A stretch of 64,000 nucleotides of DNA from Planctomycetota bacterium (lineage in GTDB: Bacteria; Planctomycetota; Phycisphaerae; WQYP01). Each line of letters starts with the position of its first letter. Within the stretch, counting starts at the first letter, position 1. The translations under genes were made by a program, and so were the position numbers. Below the pieces are notes generated by a model. That model worked only from the letters and a program-made list of their open reading frames with translations, was not told where the DNA came from and searched no databases. The stretch is from positions 45,808 through 109,807 of the forward strand of contig JAJYZF010000002.1 of assembly GCA_021800165.1 (NCBI GenBank), written 5' to 3'. Shown piece after piece: positions 45,946-54,230 of this stretch.

Positions 45946-46662
45946 ATGTGTGGCCGTTACACTCTTACCAATCCGGCGAAGTTTTTTGAGCAGTGCCCGT
46001 GGATTATTTCCTGGCCACAAAGTCTAACACCGCGGTATAACATCGCTCCCGGTCAGCGGATCATGATGGTGGCGGCCGCCACATCCAATGTTGCCACTGA
46101 AGGACATTGGGGTTTATCCAGCGGATTTTCCAAGGACACTAAAGCCGTGCGCTGGATGATTAACGCCCGTCGAGAAACCGTTCTGCAAAAGCCGATGTTC
46201 CAGCATTGGTTCGGGACCCACCGGTGCCTGGTTCCCGCGGATGGATTTTATGAATGGCCGGTCGAAAAAGCGGGCAGAGGCCAGGCCAACCGTGGCCCGT
46301 TTTATTTTCTGCGAGAAGATAGGCTACCCTTTGCGTTTGCGGGATTTTTTGTTCCCGCAAGCGCTGCTCCTATTTCAGGTGAGAGTCAGTGTGTGATCCT
46401 CACGACGGCAGCGGTCGGCTTGGTTGCCAAGGTCCATTCCCGCATGCCTGTGATTCTGGATCCGCCGTCAATGCGGGCATATCTGCAAGGTACCCTTGAA
46501 CAGGCGATGCGGGATTCCCTGACTATGGAAATGGACCGCGATCTGCGGATGTATCGTGTAGGATCGCAGGTCAATCGCAACGGCTGGGATGACCCGGATT
46601 GTGTTTTGCCGGTGAAAGATGCGTCGTGTGGGGTTCCCGAGAGCCAGAATCGCCTTTTTTGA
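45946..46662 (+). CDS. SOS response-associated peptidase (SRAP/HMCES family)
   Basis: This 238-residue protein from ATG 45946 (GGAG seven bases upstream) begins MCGRYTL, where Cys2 is the catalytic thiol after Met removal; an upstream in-frame start would bury it. INARRET (near 70), CLVPADGFYEW (near 95) with the Glu, and HSRMPVI (His near 165) complete the SRAP active site. The family crosslinks to abasic DNA to protect single-stranded sites. It is probably a stand-alone gene between unrelated neighbours. Confidence 0.95.
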   Translation: MCGRYTLTNPAKFFEQCPWIISWPQSLTPRYNIAPGQRIMMVAAATSNVATEGHWGLSSGFSKDTKAVRWMINARRETVLQKPMFQHWFGTHRCLVPADGFYEWPVEKAGRGQANRGPFYFLREDRLPFAFAGFFVPASAAPISGESQCVILTTAAVGLVAKVHSRMPVILDPPSMRAYLQGTLEQAMRDSLTMEMDRDLRMYRVGSQVNRNGWDDPDCVLPVKDASCGVPESQNRLF

Positions 46663-47142
46663 CATGGCCGGTGGTTGTTGGCTGTCAGTGGGAAGATGCG
46701 ATCGGTAACTGCCAAGGAGGGGTTTGGGGGGGGCGGATGATGGCCGCTGGTGGCAATTACTCAATGGCGCAAGAAAGTCAAAATGACGGGACGGCCCTGA
46801 TTGTTCCTGTGGAATTACATCGCCGACATGGGCGGCATCGCGGGCACGCAGTCGGGCAGCCAGCGGGATTCTCGGAGGATTTCCGCCAATATATTAGTGC
46901 GCTGTTGACCAAGGATATGTTTCAAATCGTTGGTGACACCGTTCACGCAAACGGCTTTATCTGCGGGCGTTTTTTGATTGGGGTTGGAAACCGGGCTATA
47001 ATAATAATAGATGATGACTCGGTATGAAGCCGTCCGTTGGAAATAATTCCAAGCCAGGGGAAATTGGTTATACGGAAAGTCCTTTCATCCCAGATCGTAC
47101 CACGGTGTGCTTTCCCGGGTGCGGTCGTCAGGAGTGGTGCCC
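46663..47142. other. Intergenic stretch upstream of the radical SAM gene
   Basis: These 480 bases hold a good sigma-70 promoter (46974-47002) and one open frame, 46764-47027 (87 codons), which overlaps it. The frame has no homologue I recognise and the promoter inside it argues against a gene. Confidence 0.45.
46974..47002 (+). promoter_or_regulatory. Sigma-70 promoter of the B12-binding radical SAM gene
   Basis: TTGATT (46974-46979), a 17-base spacer and a perfect TATAAT (46997-47002) precede the ATG at 47143 by about 140 bases. The leader is long but has no obvious riboswitch signature. Confidence 0.6.
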
Positions 47143-48669
47143 ATGAGGGTGTTATTGGTGTATCCGGAATTTCCGGAAACCTTCTGGAGCCTGCGCCATG
47201 CGCTGCACTTTATCCGCAAGCGGGCGGTGACGCCGCCGCTGGGCCTGTTGACAATGGCGGCGATGCTGCCGCGGCAGTGGGAGAAGCGCCTTATTGACTT
47301 AAACGTTCGGGCACTTTTGGCAGAAGATCTGGCTTGGGCGGATTTGGTGATGATCAGTGGCATGGTGGTACAGCGGGAATCCGCGAAGGCGTTGATTCAT
47401 CGCTGCAAAGCCGCTGGTCTTAAAGTTATCGCGGGTGGGCCGCTGTTTACTACGGAACACGAATTATTTGATGAGGTTGACCACTTCGTGCTCGGTGAGG
47501 CGGAGTTGTCATTAGCGCCGTTTTTGGCGGATTGGCAGCAAGGTAAGGCGCAACAGTTTTACCAGGCGGATGGTTTTGCCGATATTCGTACCACTCCGGT
47601 TCCCCTTTGGGAATTGGCCGATTTACAGCGCTATGTCTGTGCCGGCATTCAGTTCTCGCGTGGCTGCCCGTTTGATTGCGATTTTTGTAATGTAACTGCC
47701 ATGTACGGCCGACGGCCCCGCACCAAGACCGCAGGGCAAATCCGGGATGAGCTTGAGGCCTTGCATCGCAGCGGCTGGCGCGGCGGGGTGTTTTTTGTCG
47801 ATGACAACCTTATAGGCAACCGGCGCGAACTTAAAGATGAATTGCTTCCGATGCTGGTCCAATGGCAGAAGGAACGCGGACCGATTACATTGAATACCCA
47901 AGTGTCGATCAACCTCGCCGATGATGAAGAACTGATGCGTTTGATGGCGCAGGCCGGGTTTGATACGGTATTCATCGGCATTGAAACCCCTGACAATTCC
48001 AGTCTGGCGGAATGTTCCAAGCGGCAAAACCGCAACCGTGATCTGGTGGCGGACGTGCATCGCATGCACCGTGCCGGCCTTCAGGTGCAGGGTGGGTTTA
48101 TCGTGGGCTTTGACAGCGATCCGCCGAATATATTTCAGCGGCAAATCGACTTCATACAAAAAAGCGGCATTATGACGGCGATGGTGGGGCGCTTGCAGGC
48201 CATTCCCGGCACGCGACTTTATGAACGCATGAAGCAAGCTCAGCGTCTCGTGGGCATCTCCACCGGAGATAATGTTGACGGCACTTCCAATATCATACCA
48301 TCCATGGATTCGGACCTATTGCAGGAAGGATATCAGACGATACTGCGGTCCATTTATTCTTCCAAGCAGTACTACCGGAGATTACGGACATTTTTACGGG
48401 AGTATCATGCGCCGCCGGTGCGCACGCGACTTAGTTTTGAACGCGTGCTGGCCGGCGTACGGGCCACGTGGTGCTTGGGGGTAATCAGTAGAGAACGCTT
48501 TCTTTACTGGAGAATGCTGATGTGGACCAGCCTGCATCGGCCCAGAAATTTACCCTTGGCCATTCAATTGGTCATCTGCGGGTATCACTATCGTCGCATT
48601 AGTGAACTGCTGGCAACCGTTGAGGCTCCACGGGCTGATCTGGCTTCGCATGGTGCTCATCGCCAATAG
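47143..48669 (+). CDS. B12-binding domain radical SAM protein (DUF4070 family)
   Basis: This 508-residue protein from ATG 47143 (AGGAG eight bases upstream) has an N-terminal B12-binding fold (VLLVYPEFPETFW, APPLGLLTMAA-type start, then ADLVMISGM and KVIAGGPL), without the His of base-off binders. The radical SAM domain begins SRGCPFDCDFCNV, giving Cys-x3-Cys-x2-Cys for the 4Fe-4S cluster. The C-terminal region (KQYYRRLRTFL) fits DUF4070. Relatives include HpnP/HpnR hopanoid methylases. The substrate here is unknown, and no hopanoid genes are near. Confidence 0.9.
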   Translation: MRVLLVYPEFPETFWSLRHALHFIRKRAVTPPLGLLTMAAMLPRQWEKRLIDLNVRALLAEDLAWADLVMISGMVVQRESAKALIHRCKAAGLKVIAGGPLFTTEHELFDEVDHFVLGEAELSLAPFLADWQQGKAQQFYQADGFADIRTTPVPLWELADLQRYVCAGIQFSRGCPFDCDFCNVTAMYGRRPRTKTAGQIRDELEALHRSGWRGGVFFVDDNLIGNRRELKDELLPMLVQWQKERGPITLNTQVSINLADDEELMRLMAQAGFDTVFIGIETPDNSSLAECSKRQNRNRDLVADVHRMHRAGLQVQGGFIVGFDSDPPNIFQRQIDFIQKSGIMTAMVGRLQAIPGTRLYERMKQAQRLVGISTGDNVDGTSNIIPSMDSDLLQEGYQTILRSIYSSKQYYRRLRTFLREYHAPPVRTRLSFERVLAGVRATWCLGVISRERFLYWRMLMWTSLHRPRNLPLAIQLVICGYHYRRISELLATVEAPRADLASHGAHRQ

Positions 48670-49157
48670 TCCTGAATTTTTACCGTCAAACCACGACAGG
48701 AGATGTGGTTAAACGTCATGGTGCAGGAACTGTTGGAAAAAGAAGCTCTTGGGTGTTGCGGCCAGATAGGCCAGCGGCAGCGGCTACGGCCGGGCGAGGA
48801 GTATATGGACATGGGAAAGATTTGTCGATGATGACGGAAATAAGAAGGCTTTCGCGATATACGCAAGCGGAAAATGTGGTCTAACTGGTATCCAATATGT
48901 CCTTAAATAATTAAAAATTTTTCAGGGCATATGTTTTATGCGGCTAATGGTGATATCTTTCGGAGAGGGTATGAAAAGCATAGGTTCCGCCGCGAAGGCC
49001 GCCATCCCGCGTGCCGGATTCGCATGCCGATGCAGGTAAAGTGGTTGAGGCAGGGGCGGCCTTGCGAACAACAAACTTCAGGAGGAGGCAAGCGGAGTAT
49101 CTATCTCGTAATGGCATTGGATTGAAATTGATGGTGAGATCATAGGCCAGTTCGATC
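48670..49157. other. Intergenic stretch between convergent genes
   Basis: These 488 bases separate the radical SAM gene end from the ABC gene end. They contain one short possible ORF (48703-48831) and no recognised RNA gene or T-tract terminator. Confidence 0.45.
48703..48831 (+). CDS. Possible 42-codon small protein
   Basis: An ORF beginning ATG TGG TTA AAC and reading on to ATG GTG CAG GAA CTG shows protein-like composition, with NVMVQELLEKEALGCCGQ and RLRPGEEYMDMGKICR. A purine-rich AGGAG lies just upstream of the first ATG but too close; the second ATG at 48718 has it about 15 bases upstream, which is too far. There is no homologue I know. This is a weak candidate. Confidence 0.2.
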   Translation: MWLNVMVQELLEKEALGCCGQIGQRQRLRPGEEYMDMGKICR

Positions 49158-50291
49158 TCAAGTCTGGGGTGGCAAGGTTAGATTGCGTCCCGGCGTATCT
49201 GCCGCGAAAAGATGCACTTTGTCCATATTCAAAAAAAGCGGAATATCCGCTTGAACCGCCAGCCCTTGCAGATGGTGCGCATCGGTGCGGCAGATCAGGG
49301 TGGGTTGTTGGCCCAGCGAAAGGTAAACATCCACCTTGTCGCCCAGTGGCTCAATGACGGAAACCGTCGCTTGGAGGGTGTTTTCATGGCCGGCAAAGCG
49401 GCCCTGCCCGATGGGTGAAATGGCTTCTGGGCGCACGCCCAGCGTCACTTGGGTGGCCGGCTGCTGGCGCAAGCATTCCTGCAATCTTGGGGTCAGAAGC
49501 AACCTTTGCTTTTCAAAGGTAAAATAGCGACCATCCACAATACTTCCGGTTATAAAATTCATGGGTGGGGTGCCCACAAAACCCGCCACAAAACGGTTGA
49601 CAGGTTGCTCATAAACCACAAGTGGCGGGGCACACTGCTGAATCAGGCCGTCTTTCATCACCACGATGCGATCACCCAGGGTCATGGCCTCTTCCTGATC
49701 GTGGGTAACGTAGATCGTGGTGGTCTTGAGCCGCAAATGCAGTTTCTTAATTTCCGCCCGTGTTTCCACCCGCAGCTTGGCATCGAGGTTGGAAAGCGGC
49801 TCATCGAATAAAAAGGCCTTGGGATTGCGCACAATGGCCCGGCCCACGGCCACGCGCTGGCGTTGTCCGCCGGAGAGGGCTTTGGGCTTGCGCTGGAGAT
49901 AATCCGTCAGGCCCAGAATTGCCGCGGCTTCTTGTACCCGCTGGTCAATTTGCGACTTGGTGAGGCCGAGTTCGCGGCGGCGCAATTGCAGGCTAAAAGC
50001 CATATTTTTATAAACGCTCATGTGGGGGTACAGGGCATAATTTTGAAAAACCATGGCAATATCGCGGTCCTTAGGAGGGACGTCGTTGACCACTCGACCA
50101 TCAATACTCAAGGTGCCTTCAGAAATTTCTTCCAGCCCCGCCAACATCCGCAGGGTGGTCGTTTTCCCACAGCCGGAAGGACCTACCAGTACCACAAATT
50201 CCCGGTCTTTGATGGATAAGGAAATGTTGTTGACCGCCCGCACATCGCCGGGATAGACCTTGGATACATCTCGAAAATCCACCGTGGCCAT
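49158..50291 (-). CDS. ABC transporter ATP-binding protein (UgpC/MalK-type)
   Basis: This 377-residue protein from ATG 50291 (GGAA six bases upstream) has the full ATPase set: Walker A GPSGCGKTT, LSGGQRQR signature, Walker B FLFDEPL, and a switch His in VTHDQEEA. The C-terminal ~130 residues form the MalK-type OB regulatory domain (TLGVRPEAISPIG). Members energise uptake of sugars or glycerol phosphates and one ATPase often serves several transporters. No permease or binding protein is adjacent, so this is an orphan ATPase. It is divergent from the ThiO-like gene. Confidence 0.94.
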   Translation of the reverse strand: MATVDFRDVSKVYPGDVRAVNNISLSIKDREFVVLVGPSGCGKTTTLRMLAGLEEISEGTLSIDGRVVNDVPPKDRDIAMVFQNYALYPHMSVYKNMAFSLQLRRRELGLTKSQIDQRVQEAAAILGLTDYLQRKPKALSGGQRQRVAVGRAIVRNPKAFLFDEPLSNLDAKLRVETRAEIKKLHLRLKTTTIYVTHDQEEAMTLGDRIVVMKDGLIQQCAPPLVVYEQPVNRFVAGFVGTPPMNFITGSIVDGRYFTFEKQRLLLTPRLQECLRQQPATQVTLGVRPEAISPIGQGRFAGHENTLQATVSVIEPLGDKVDVYLSLGQQPTLICRTDAHHLQGLAVQADIPLFLNMDKVHLFAADTPGRNLTLPPQT

Positions 50292-50346
50292 AGGTTTTCC
50301 TTCACCAGTTAATCTGCCAGAGCATACCGCCGCTAAGCCGCGATCC

Positions 50347-50375
50347 ATTATCAGTTGAACCGGACGATTTGTTTA
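50347..50375 (-). promoter_or_regulatory. Candidate promoter of the ABC ATPase gene
   Basis: Read on the minus strand, TAAACA (50375-50370), a 17-base spacer and GATAAT (50352-50347) match consensus at four and five of six positions. The predicted leader is about 45 bases. Confidence 0.35.
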
Positions 50376-50520
50376 CGCCGGAATTCTCGGCTAATCTTAT
50401 CGCAGGTTCATGGATTATGGCAAGTGCCCATGTCCGCTGGGACGGGCCAAAAATAGCCCTTCAGGCGAGTCTTGGGCAGAATTGACATGACGTTTGCGGA
50501 CGGCTGAAAGCTTGGTGATT

Positions 50521-51636
50521 ATGACAGCAGATGTGGTGGTGGTTGGTGGGGGGGTGATGGGGTTAACCAGTGCCTGGCGCATGGCGCAGCGTGGTTTGAA
50601 GGTGACGCTGCTAGAGGCAAATCGATGTGGATCCGGCGCGAGCCAAGCCGCCTTGGGTGCGTTATGGCCGCCGTCAGCCACCCGCACTGGTCCACTGCAG
50701 TCGCTGCATCGCCAGAGCCTGTGGGGGTTTGAAGAATTTGCCAACGAATTAGGACAGGCCGCGGGCGTGGCGGTGGATTTTCTGCGGCGGGGCCGCATTG
50801 AACTGCTCTCCGATGTGAAGGCTCAGGCGGATGCGGTGCAGGAAGTCGCGGCGGCCCAGGCTAACTGGCCGCCCATGGTGTCGCCGCCGGTTATGCAACT
50901 GCTGGCCGGTGATGATCTGCACCGAGAGGAGCCGGAAGTGATACCCTGGTCGGCGGGAGCCTTGTGGTGCAAACTTTCAGCCCAGGTAGGAGTCGAGAGC
51001 CTGCTGGCGGCTTTGCAAGAGGTGTGTCGGCGGTCGGGGGTGATCATTATGGAAAGTACCCGGGCGGTTAAGCTGGATATTGCGGAGGGCACCTTTCGCG
51101 GGGTGCACACCCTGTCGGAAAAAATTGCGGCGGGTAAGGGCGTGCTCACTACCGGCGTCGGGACAGGTCTGTTTGGTGAGGTTGCCAAGGCGGTCCCTAT
51201 TCATCCGGTGCGTGGGCAGGCACTGCTGCTGAATACGGGACGAGAGATGATTTTCCGGATCATCAAGAATGGAAAGATTTTTTTAGTGCCGTGGCCAGAC
51301 GGGCGCATTCTGGTAGGCTCCACCACGGAACCACAAGCCGGATTTGACAATACCAATACCGCCGACGGCGTGAACTTTCTGTTGACCGGGGCGGTGGCCA
51401 CCTGTCCGGCGCTGGCCAAGGCCAAGCTGGAGAAAATCTGGTCGGGATTGCGGCCATCGGGGCCACATGGGCGGCCGATTATTGGCGAGTTGAAGCATAT
51501 TCACGGCCTGGTTGTGGCGGGAGGTCATTTCAAAATCGGCATCGGCATGGCCCCACTGACAGGAGAAATTATCGCGGACTTGGTGGCCCATGGCCGTTGT
51601 AAATATGATATCAGTCCGTTTTTACCGCGTGAGTGA
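50521..51636 (+). CDS. FAD-dependent oxidoreductase, glycine oxidase (ThiO)-like
   Basis: This 371-residue protein from ATG 50521 belongs to the D-amino-acid oxidase family: VVVVGGGVMGLTSAWRMAQRG binds FAD, VTLLEA ends the fold, and the C-terminal GPHGRPIIGEL and VVAGGHFKIGIGMAP segments carry FAD contacts. ThiO oxidises glycine to the dehydroglycine used for the thiazole of thiamine, but related enzymes act on other amino acids. No thiamine genes are near, so the function is only probable. It is divergent from the ABC gene. Confidence 0.85.
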   Translation: MTADVVVVGGGVMGLTSAWRMAQRGLKVTLLEANRCGSGASQAALGALWPPSATRTGPLQSLHRQSLWGFEEFANELGQAAGVAVDFLRRGRIELLSDVKAQADAVQEVAAAQANWPPMVSPPVMQLLAGDDLHREEPEVIPWSAGALWCKLSAQVGVESLLAALQEVCRRSGVIIMESTRAVKLDIAEGTFRGVHTLSEKIAAGKGVLTTGVGTGLFGEVAKAVPIHPVRGQALLLNTGREMIFRIIKNGKIFLVPWPDGRILVGSTTEPQAGFDNTNTADGVNFLLTGAVATCPALAKAKLEKIWSGLRPSGPHGRPIIGELKHIHGLVVAGGHFKIGIGMAPLTGEIIADLVAHGRCKYDISPFLPRE

Positions 51637-51665
51637 TCCGTGGGAAAATCATGATGATTATTATG

Positions 51666-51694
51666 TTGACCTGATCTTATTATCATATTATCAT
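51666..51694 (+). promoter_or_regulatory. Sigma-70 promoter of the DUF481 gene
   Basis: TTGACC (51666-51671), a 17-base spacer and TATCAT (51689-51694) sit in an AT-rich tract about 90 bases before the GTG at 51784. Both boxes match consensus at five of six positions. Confidence 0.65.
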
Positions 51695-51783
51695 TTTGTT
51701 AACATCTGGGCGGGTGGGATTGGTGGTGGAGATACCTAAAGTGTTGTTGGATGGCTTAGCCGGTAGATAAGGAGAAGGTTTTC

Positions 51784-52872
51784 GTGAAATGCAAGTTACG
51801 CTATCAGATTGGTGCCACGATTATGGCGGCCATTTTATTGATGTTGGGCGCGGGCAATCCCGTTGGCGCGGATACCGTGTGGATGAAATCCGGAGATCGC
51901 ATTTCCGGTCAAATCACGGAAGTTACCGCAACCAAGCTTACCATCAAAACGCACTTTGCCGGCACGCTGCAAGTGCAATTGGCGGCGGTTAAAACCATGG
52001 TCAGTGGTCAGCCGGTAAAATTTATCAGCCGCCATGGCCAAATTCACACGGCGTACGTAGAGCCAAACGCCCAAGGCACGGGATGGCGGGAAACGCGCAA
52101 AGAACCGCTGATTGCGGCCAACTTACCGGCTCCCTTGCAGGCTCCGGTGGCCGTGGCCGTAGCGGCGGTACCGGCTAAACCGCAGTCCGTCTTTGGGCCG
52201 CATTGGAATAACGAACTGGATTTGGGAGCCACCAATATCACGGGCAATACGCAACAAACGGAATTTACCGGCTCGGTGCGGTTCCATTATCTCAATCAAC
52301 CCAATGAGTTAAACATGGATGTGACGGGGGCGTACGGAACCACCAATGGCGTGCAAGATGCGGGCCGTCTTGGTTTTGACGGTATCTATCGTCGTCTGCT
52401 GCCGCGGTGGCATCCGCACGATCGCTGGTACGCCTTTGGCGAAACACACGAGCTTTACGACGCCATTCGCGGTATTTCATTCCAAACCAACGATCTTGTG
52501 GGCTTGGGCTATAAAGTATTTACAGGGCCGAAATTCGAGGCGGATGTGCGGGCCGGCCCCGGTTATTTGTACGAAACTTTTTTTCATGGCGGCAGTGTCT
52601 CCACGGCGACGGCTTCGGCGGGCTGGCACATGAAATATGTGCTCAATTCGCAGGTCAATATCACCAACAACGACCTCTACACGCAAGGCCTGAAAACAGC
52701 CTACGATTACTACGCCAGCAGCATCACGGCCCTTAACGTTGCGTTGCCACAGGTGTATCGCGGGTTTGGCTTGCGCTTGGAATTCGATGATTTTTATGAC
52801 AATACCGCCGGCACCACGGGAAAGAAGCGTAATGACACGCGATTTGTGGCGGCGTTGACGCTGAAATTTTAA
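51784..52872 (+). CDS. DUF481 family outer-membrane protein
   Basis: This 362-residue protein has a GTG start (AGGAGAAGG upstream) and a signal peptide (GATIMAAILLMLGAGNPVGA). Residues ~30-65 (DTVWMKSGDRISGQITEVTATKLTIKT) form a small KSGD-type beta domain. From ~135 the alternating strands (NELDLGATNITGNTQQTEFTGS onward) fit the DUF481 beta-barrel (YdiY-like) and end in LKF, a typical outer-membrane end residue. The role of DUF481 proteins is poorly known, some being salt-induced. A hairpin follows the stop. Confidence 0.88.
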   Translation: MKCKLRYQIGATIMAAILLMLGAGNPVGADTVWMKSGDRISGQITEVTATKLTIKTHFAGTLQVQLAAVKTMVSGQPVKFISRHGQIHTAYVEPNAQGTGWRETRKEPLIAANLPAPLQAPVAVAVAAVPAKPQSVFGPHWNNELDLGATNITGNTQQTEFTGSVRFHYLNQPNELNMDVTGAYGTTNGVQDAGRLGFDGIYRRLLPRWHPHDRWYAFGETHELYDAIRGISFQTNDLVGLGYKVFTGPKFEADVRAGPGYLYETFFHGGSVSTATASAGWHMKYVLNSQVNITNNDLYTQGLKTAYDYYASSITALNVALPQVYRGFGLRLEFDDFYDNTAGTTGKKRNDTRFVAALTLKF

Positions 52873-52900
52873 TGGACTGTATCTGATCAACACCAGTCCA
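52873..52900. terminator. Hairpin between convergent DUF481 and rdgB genes
   Basis: TGGACTG (52873-52879) pairs with CAGTCCA (52894-52900), loop of 14 bases, directly after the stop codon. There is no T-tract on the plus strand; the minus-strand reading is followed by TTAAAATTT, so it may act mainly for rdgB. Confidence 0.4.
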
Positions 52901-52944
52901 TTCGATGCTCAGCCTGGATTCACCACAAGGCAGCGCGGGGTCGC

Positions 52945-53553
52945 CTACCGTGGAAATATACCCGTCCGGAAGAGTGCGATCATTTTTCGGATCGCCTGGC
53001 CGCGATGACTTAAAGCAGATTTTTGTTCCAGCGGCAATTCCGCTGTGGTTTGTCCGAGCGATGGGAGCAGGAAAAGCGGATCGTAACCGAAACCGTTGGC
53101 TCCGCGCGGCTCGGATAGGATAATGCCATCCACCCATGCTTGCACCACGGCAACGGTAGCGGTGGGGTGGGCAAGGGCCAGGGCGCAAACAAATTTGGCG
53201 GTGCGCTGCGGGGCGGCTACCCCGGCAAGGGCCTGGAGCAACTTAGCGTTGTTGGCGGCATCGTTGCAGGGTTCTCCGGCATAACGGGCACTTCGAACTC
53301 CGGGCTGGCCGGCCAGGGCATCGACACACAATCCGGAATCATCGGCCAGGGTTAACATGCCGCTCTGGCTGGCATAGGCGCGGGCTTTTTTGACGGCGTT
53401 GCCGATAAAGGTGGGACGGTCTTCCACCACATTTTCCGAAATGGGTAAAATGGCCAAGGTCCGAATCTGAATATCGAGCAGGTCGGCTTGGCGGATTTCA
53501 TGTTCAATTTCGCGTGATTTTCCAGGATTGAGTGTGGCCAAAAGCATGTGCAT
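52945..53553 (-). CDS. rdgB: Non-canonical purine NTP pyrophosphatase (RdgB/HAM1)
   Basis: This 202-residue protein from ATG 53553 (AAGGAA eight bases upstream) removes ITP, XTP and dITP from the nucleotide pool. TLNPGKSREIE at the start binds the phosphate, DDSGLCVDALAG (~70-81) gives the metal-binding Asp, RSARYAGE follows, and the C-terminus has GYDPLFLLP and SHRGQAI. The length is normal. It is convergent with the DUF481 gene and divergent from nuoC. Confidence 0.96.
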   Translation of the reverse strand: MHMLLATLNPGKSREIEHEIRQADLLDIQIRTLAILPISENVVEDRPTFIGNAVKKARAYASQSGMLTLADDSGLCVDALAGQPGVRSARYAGEPCNDAANNAKLLQALAGVAAPQRTAKFVCALALAHPTATVAVVQAWVDGIILSEPRGANGFGYDPLFLLPSLGQTTAELPLEQKSALSHRGQAIRKMIALFRTGIFPR

Positions 53554-53606
53554 GTTGGTATTCCTTGTTGGGCTGAGCTTTACTGGCCAGTTTTTTGTTC
53601 CGGCCT

Positions 53607-53612
53607 TATAAT
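53607..53612 (+). promoter_or_regulatory. Possible -10 element of nuoC
   Basis: A perfect TATAAT lies 43 bases before the nuoC start, but no TTGACA-like box is at the right distance; the upstream ACTGGCCAGT palindrome (53582-53591) could instead be an activator site. Confidence 0.3.
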
Positions 53613-53654
53613 GTCAGTCGGCAGGTAAAGGTATCGTGTTTTTGCGAGATGTCC

Positions 53655-54173
53655 ATGACCATAGATCATCCAGCGGCCGGCAAACTTAAAGAACGCTTTG
53701 GCAATATACCCTTAAAAATCGCATCGTTTCGCGGCCAAACTCAAATTGAAGTTCCGGGCGAGCACTTGACGGAAGTGGTCCGATTTTTGCGTGACGATGC
53801 CGCGCTTCGCTATGATATGCTCTGTGACATCACCTGCGTGGATTACCTGAATTATCCGGGCTGGGACAAGGCTCGTTTTGGAATGGTGTATATTCTTAAC
53901 AGCGTGGCGGGGGAGCAACCGCGGTTGATTCTGAGGGTCTTTCTAGGCGAGGCGCAACTGGCGATCGACTCGCTGGTCCCTCTTTATGCTGGAGCCGAAT
54001 GGATGGAGCGCGAGGTTTTTGACATGTTTGGGGTGCGTTTTAACGGCCACCCGGACTTACGGCGCATTCTCACCTGGGATGAATTCAAATCGCATCCGCT
54101 GCGCAAGGACTATCCGGTAACTGGTTTGGGCGAGCGGGAAAATTATCCTGTTTTGAATCGTGATTCCGCATGA
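53655..54173 (+). CDS. nuoC: NADH-quinone oxidoreductase subunit C
   Basis: This 172-residue protein from ATG 53655 is the 30-kDa subunit: YDMLCDITCVDY in the middle, then the signature EREVFDMFGV with FNGHPDLRRILTWDEF and HPLRKDYP. It belongs to the peripheral arm of complex I, linking NuoB and NuoD. Length is usual for a non-fused NuoC. No nuoB or nuoD flanks it; a glycosyltransferase gene follows, so the complex is encoded elsewhere or this is an extra copy. Confidence 0.95.
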   Translation: MTIDHPAAGKLKERFGNIPLKIASFRGQTQIEVPGEHLTEVVRFLRDDAALRYDMLCDITCVDYLNYPGWDKARFGMVYILNSVAGEQPRLILRVFLGEAQLAIDSLVPLYAGAEWMEREVFDMFGVRFNGHPDLRRILTWDEFKSHPLRKDYPVTGLGERENYPVLNRDSA

Positions 54174-54230
54174 ACCGCTGGAGCGGGTTTGCAGGCAACA
54201 ATACGCGGTAGTGAGCGTTAAGCTGCCTGT

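Noticed and set aside
46764..47027. 87-codon open frame before the radical SAM gene
   Set aside because: It has no recognisable domain and contains a near-consensus promoter for the next gene.
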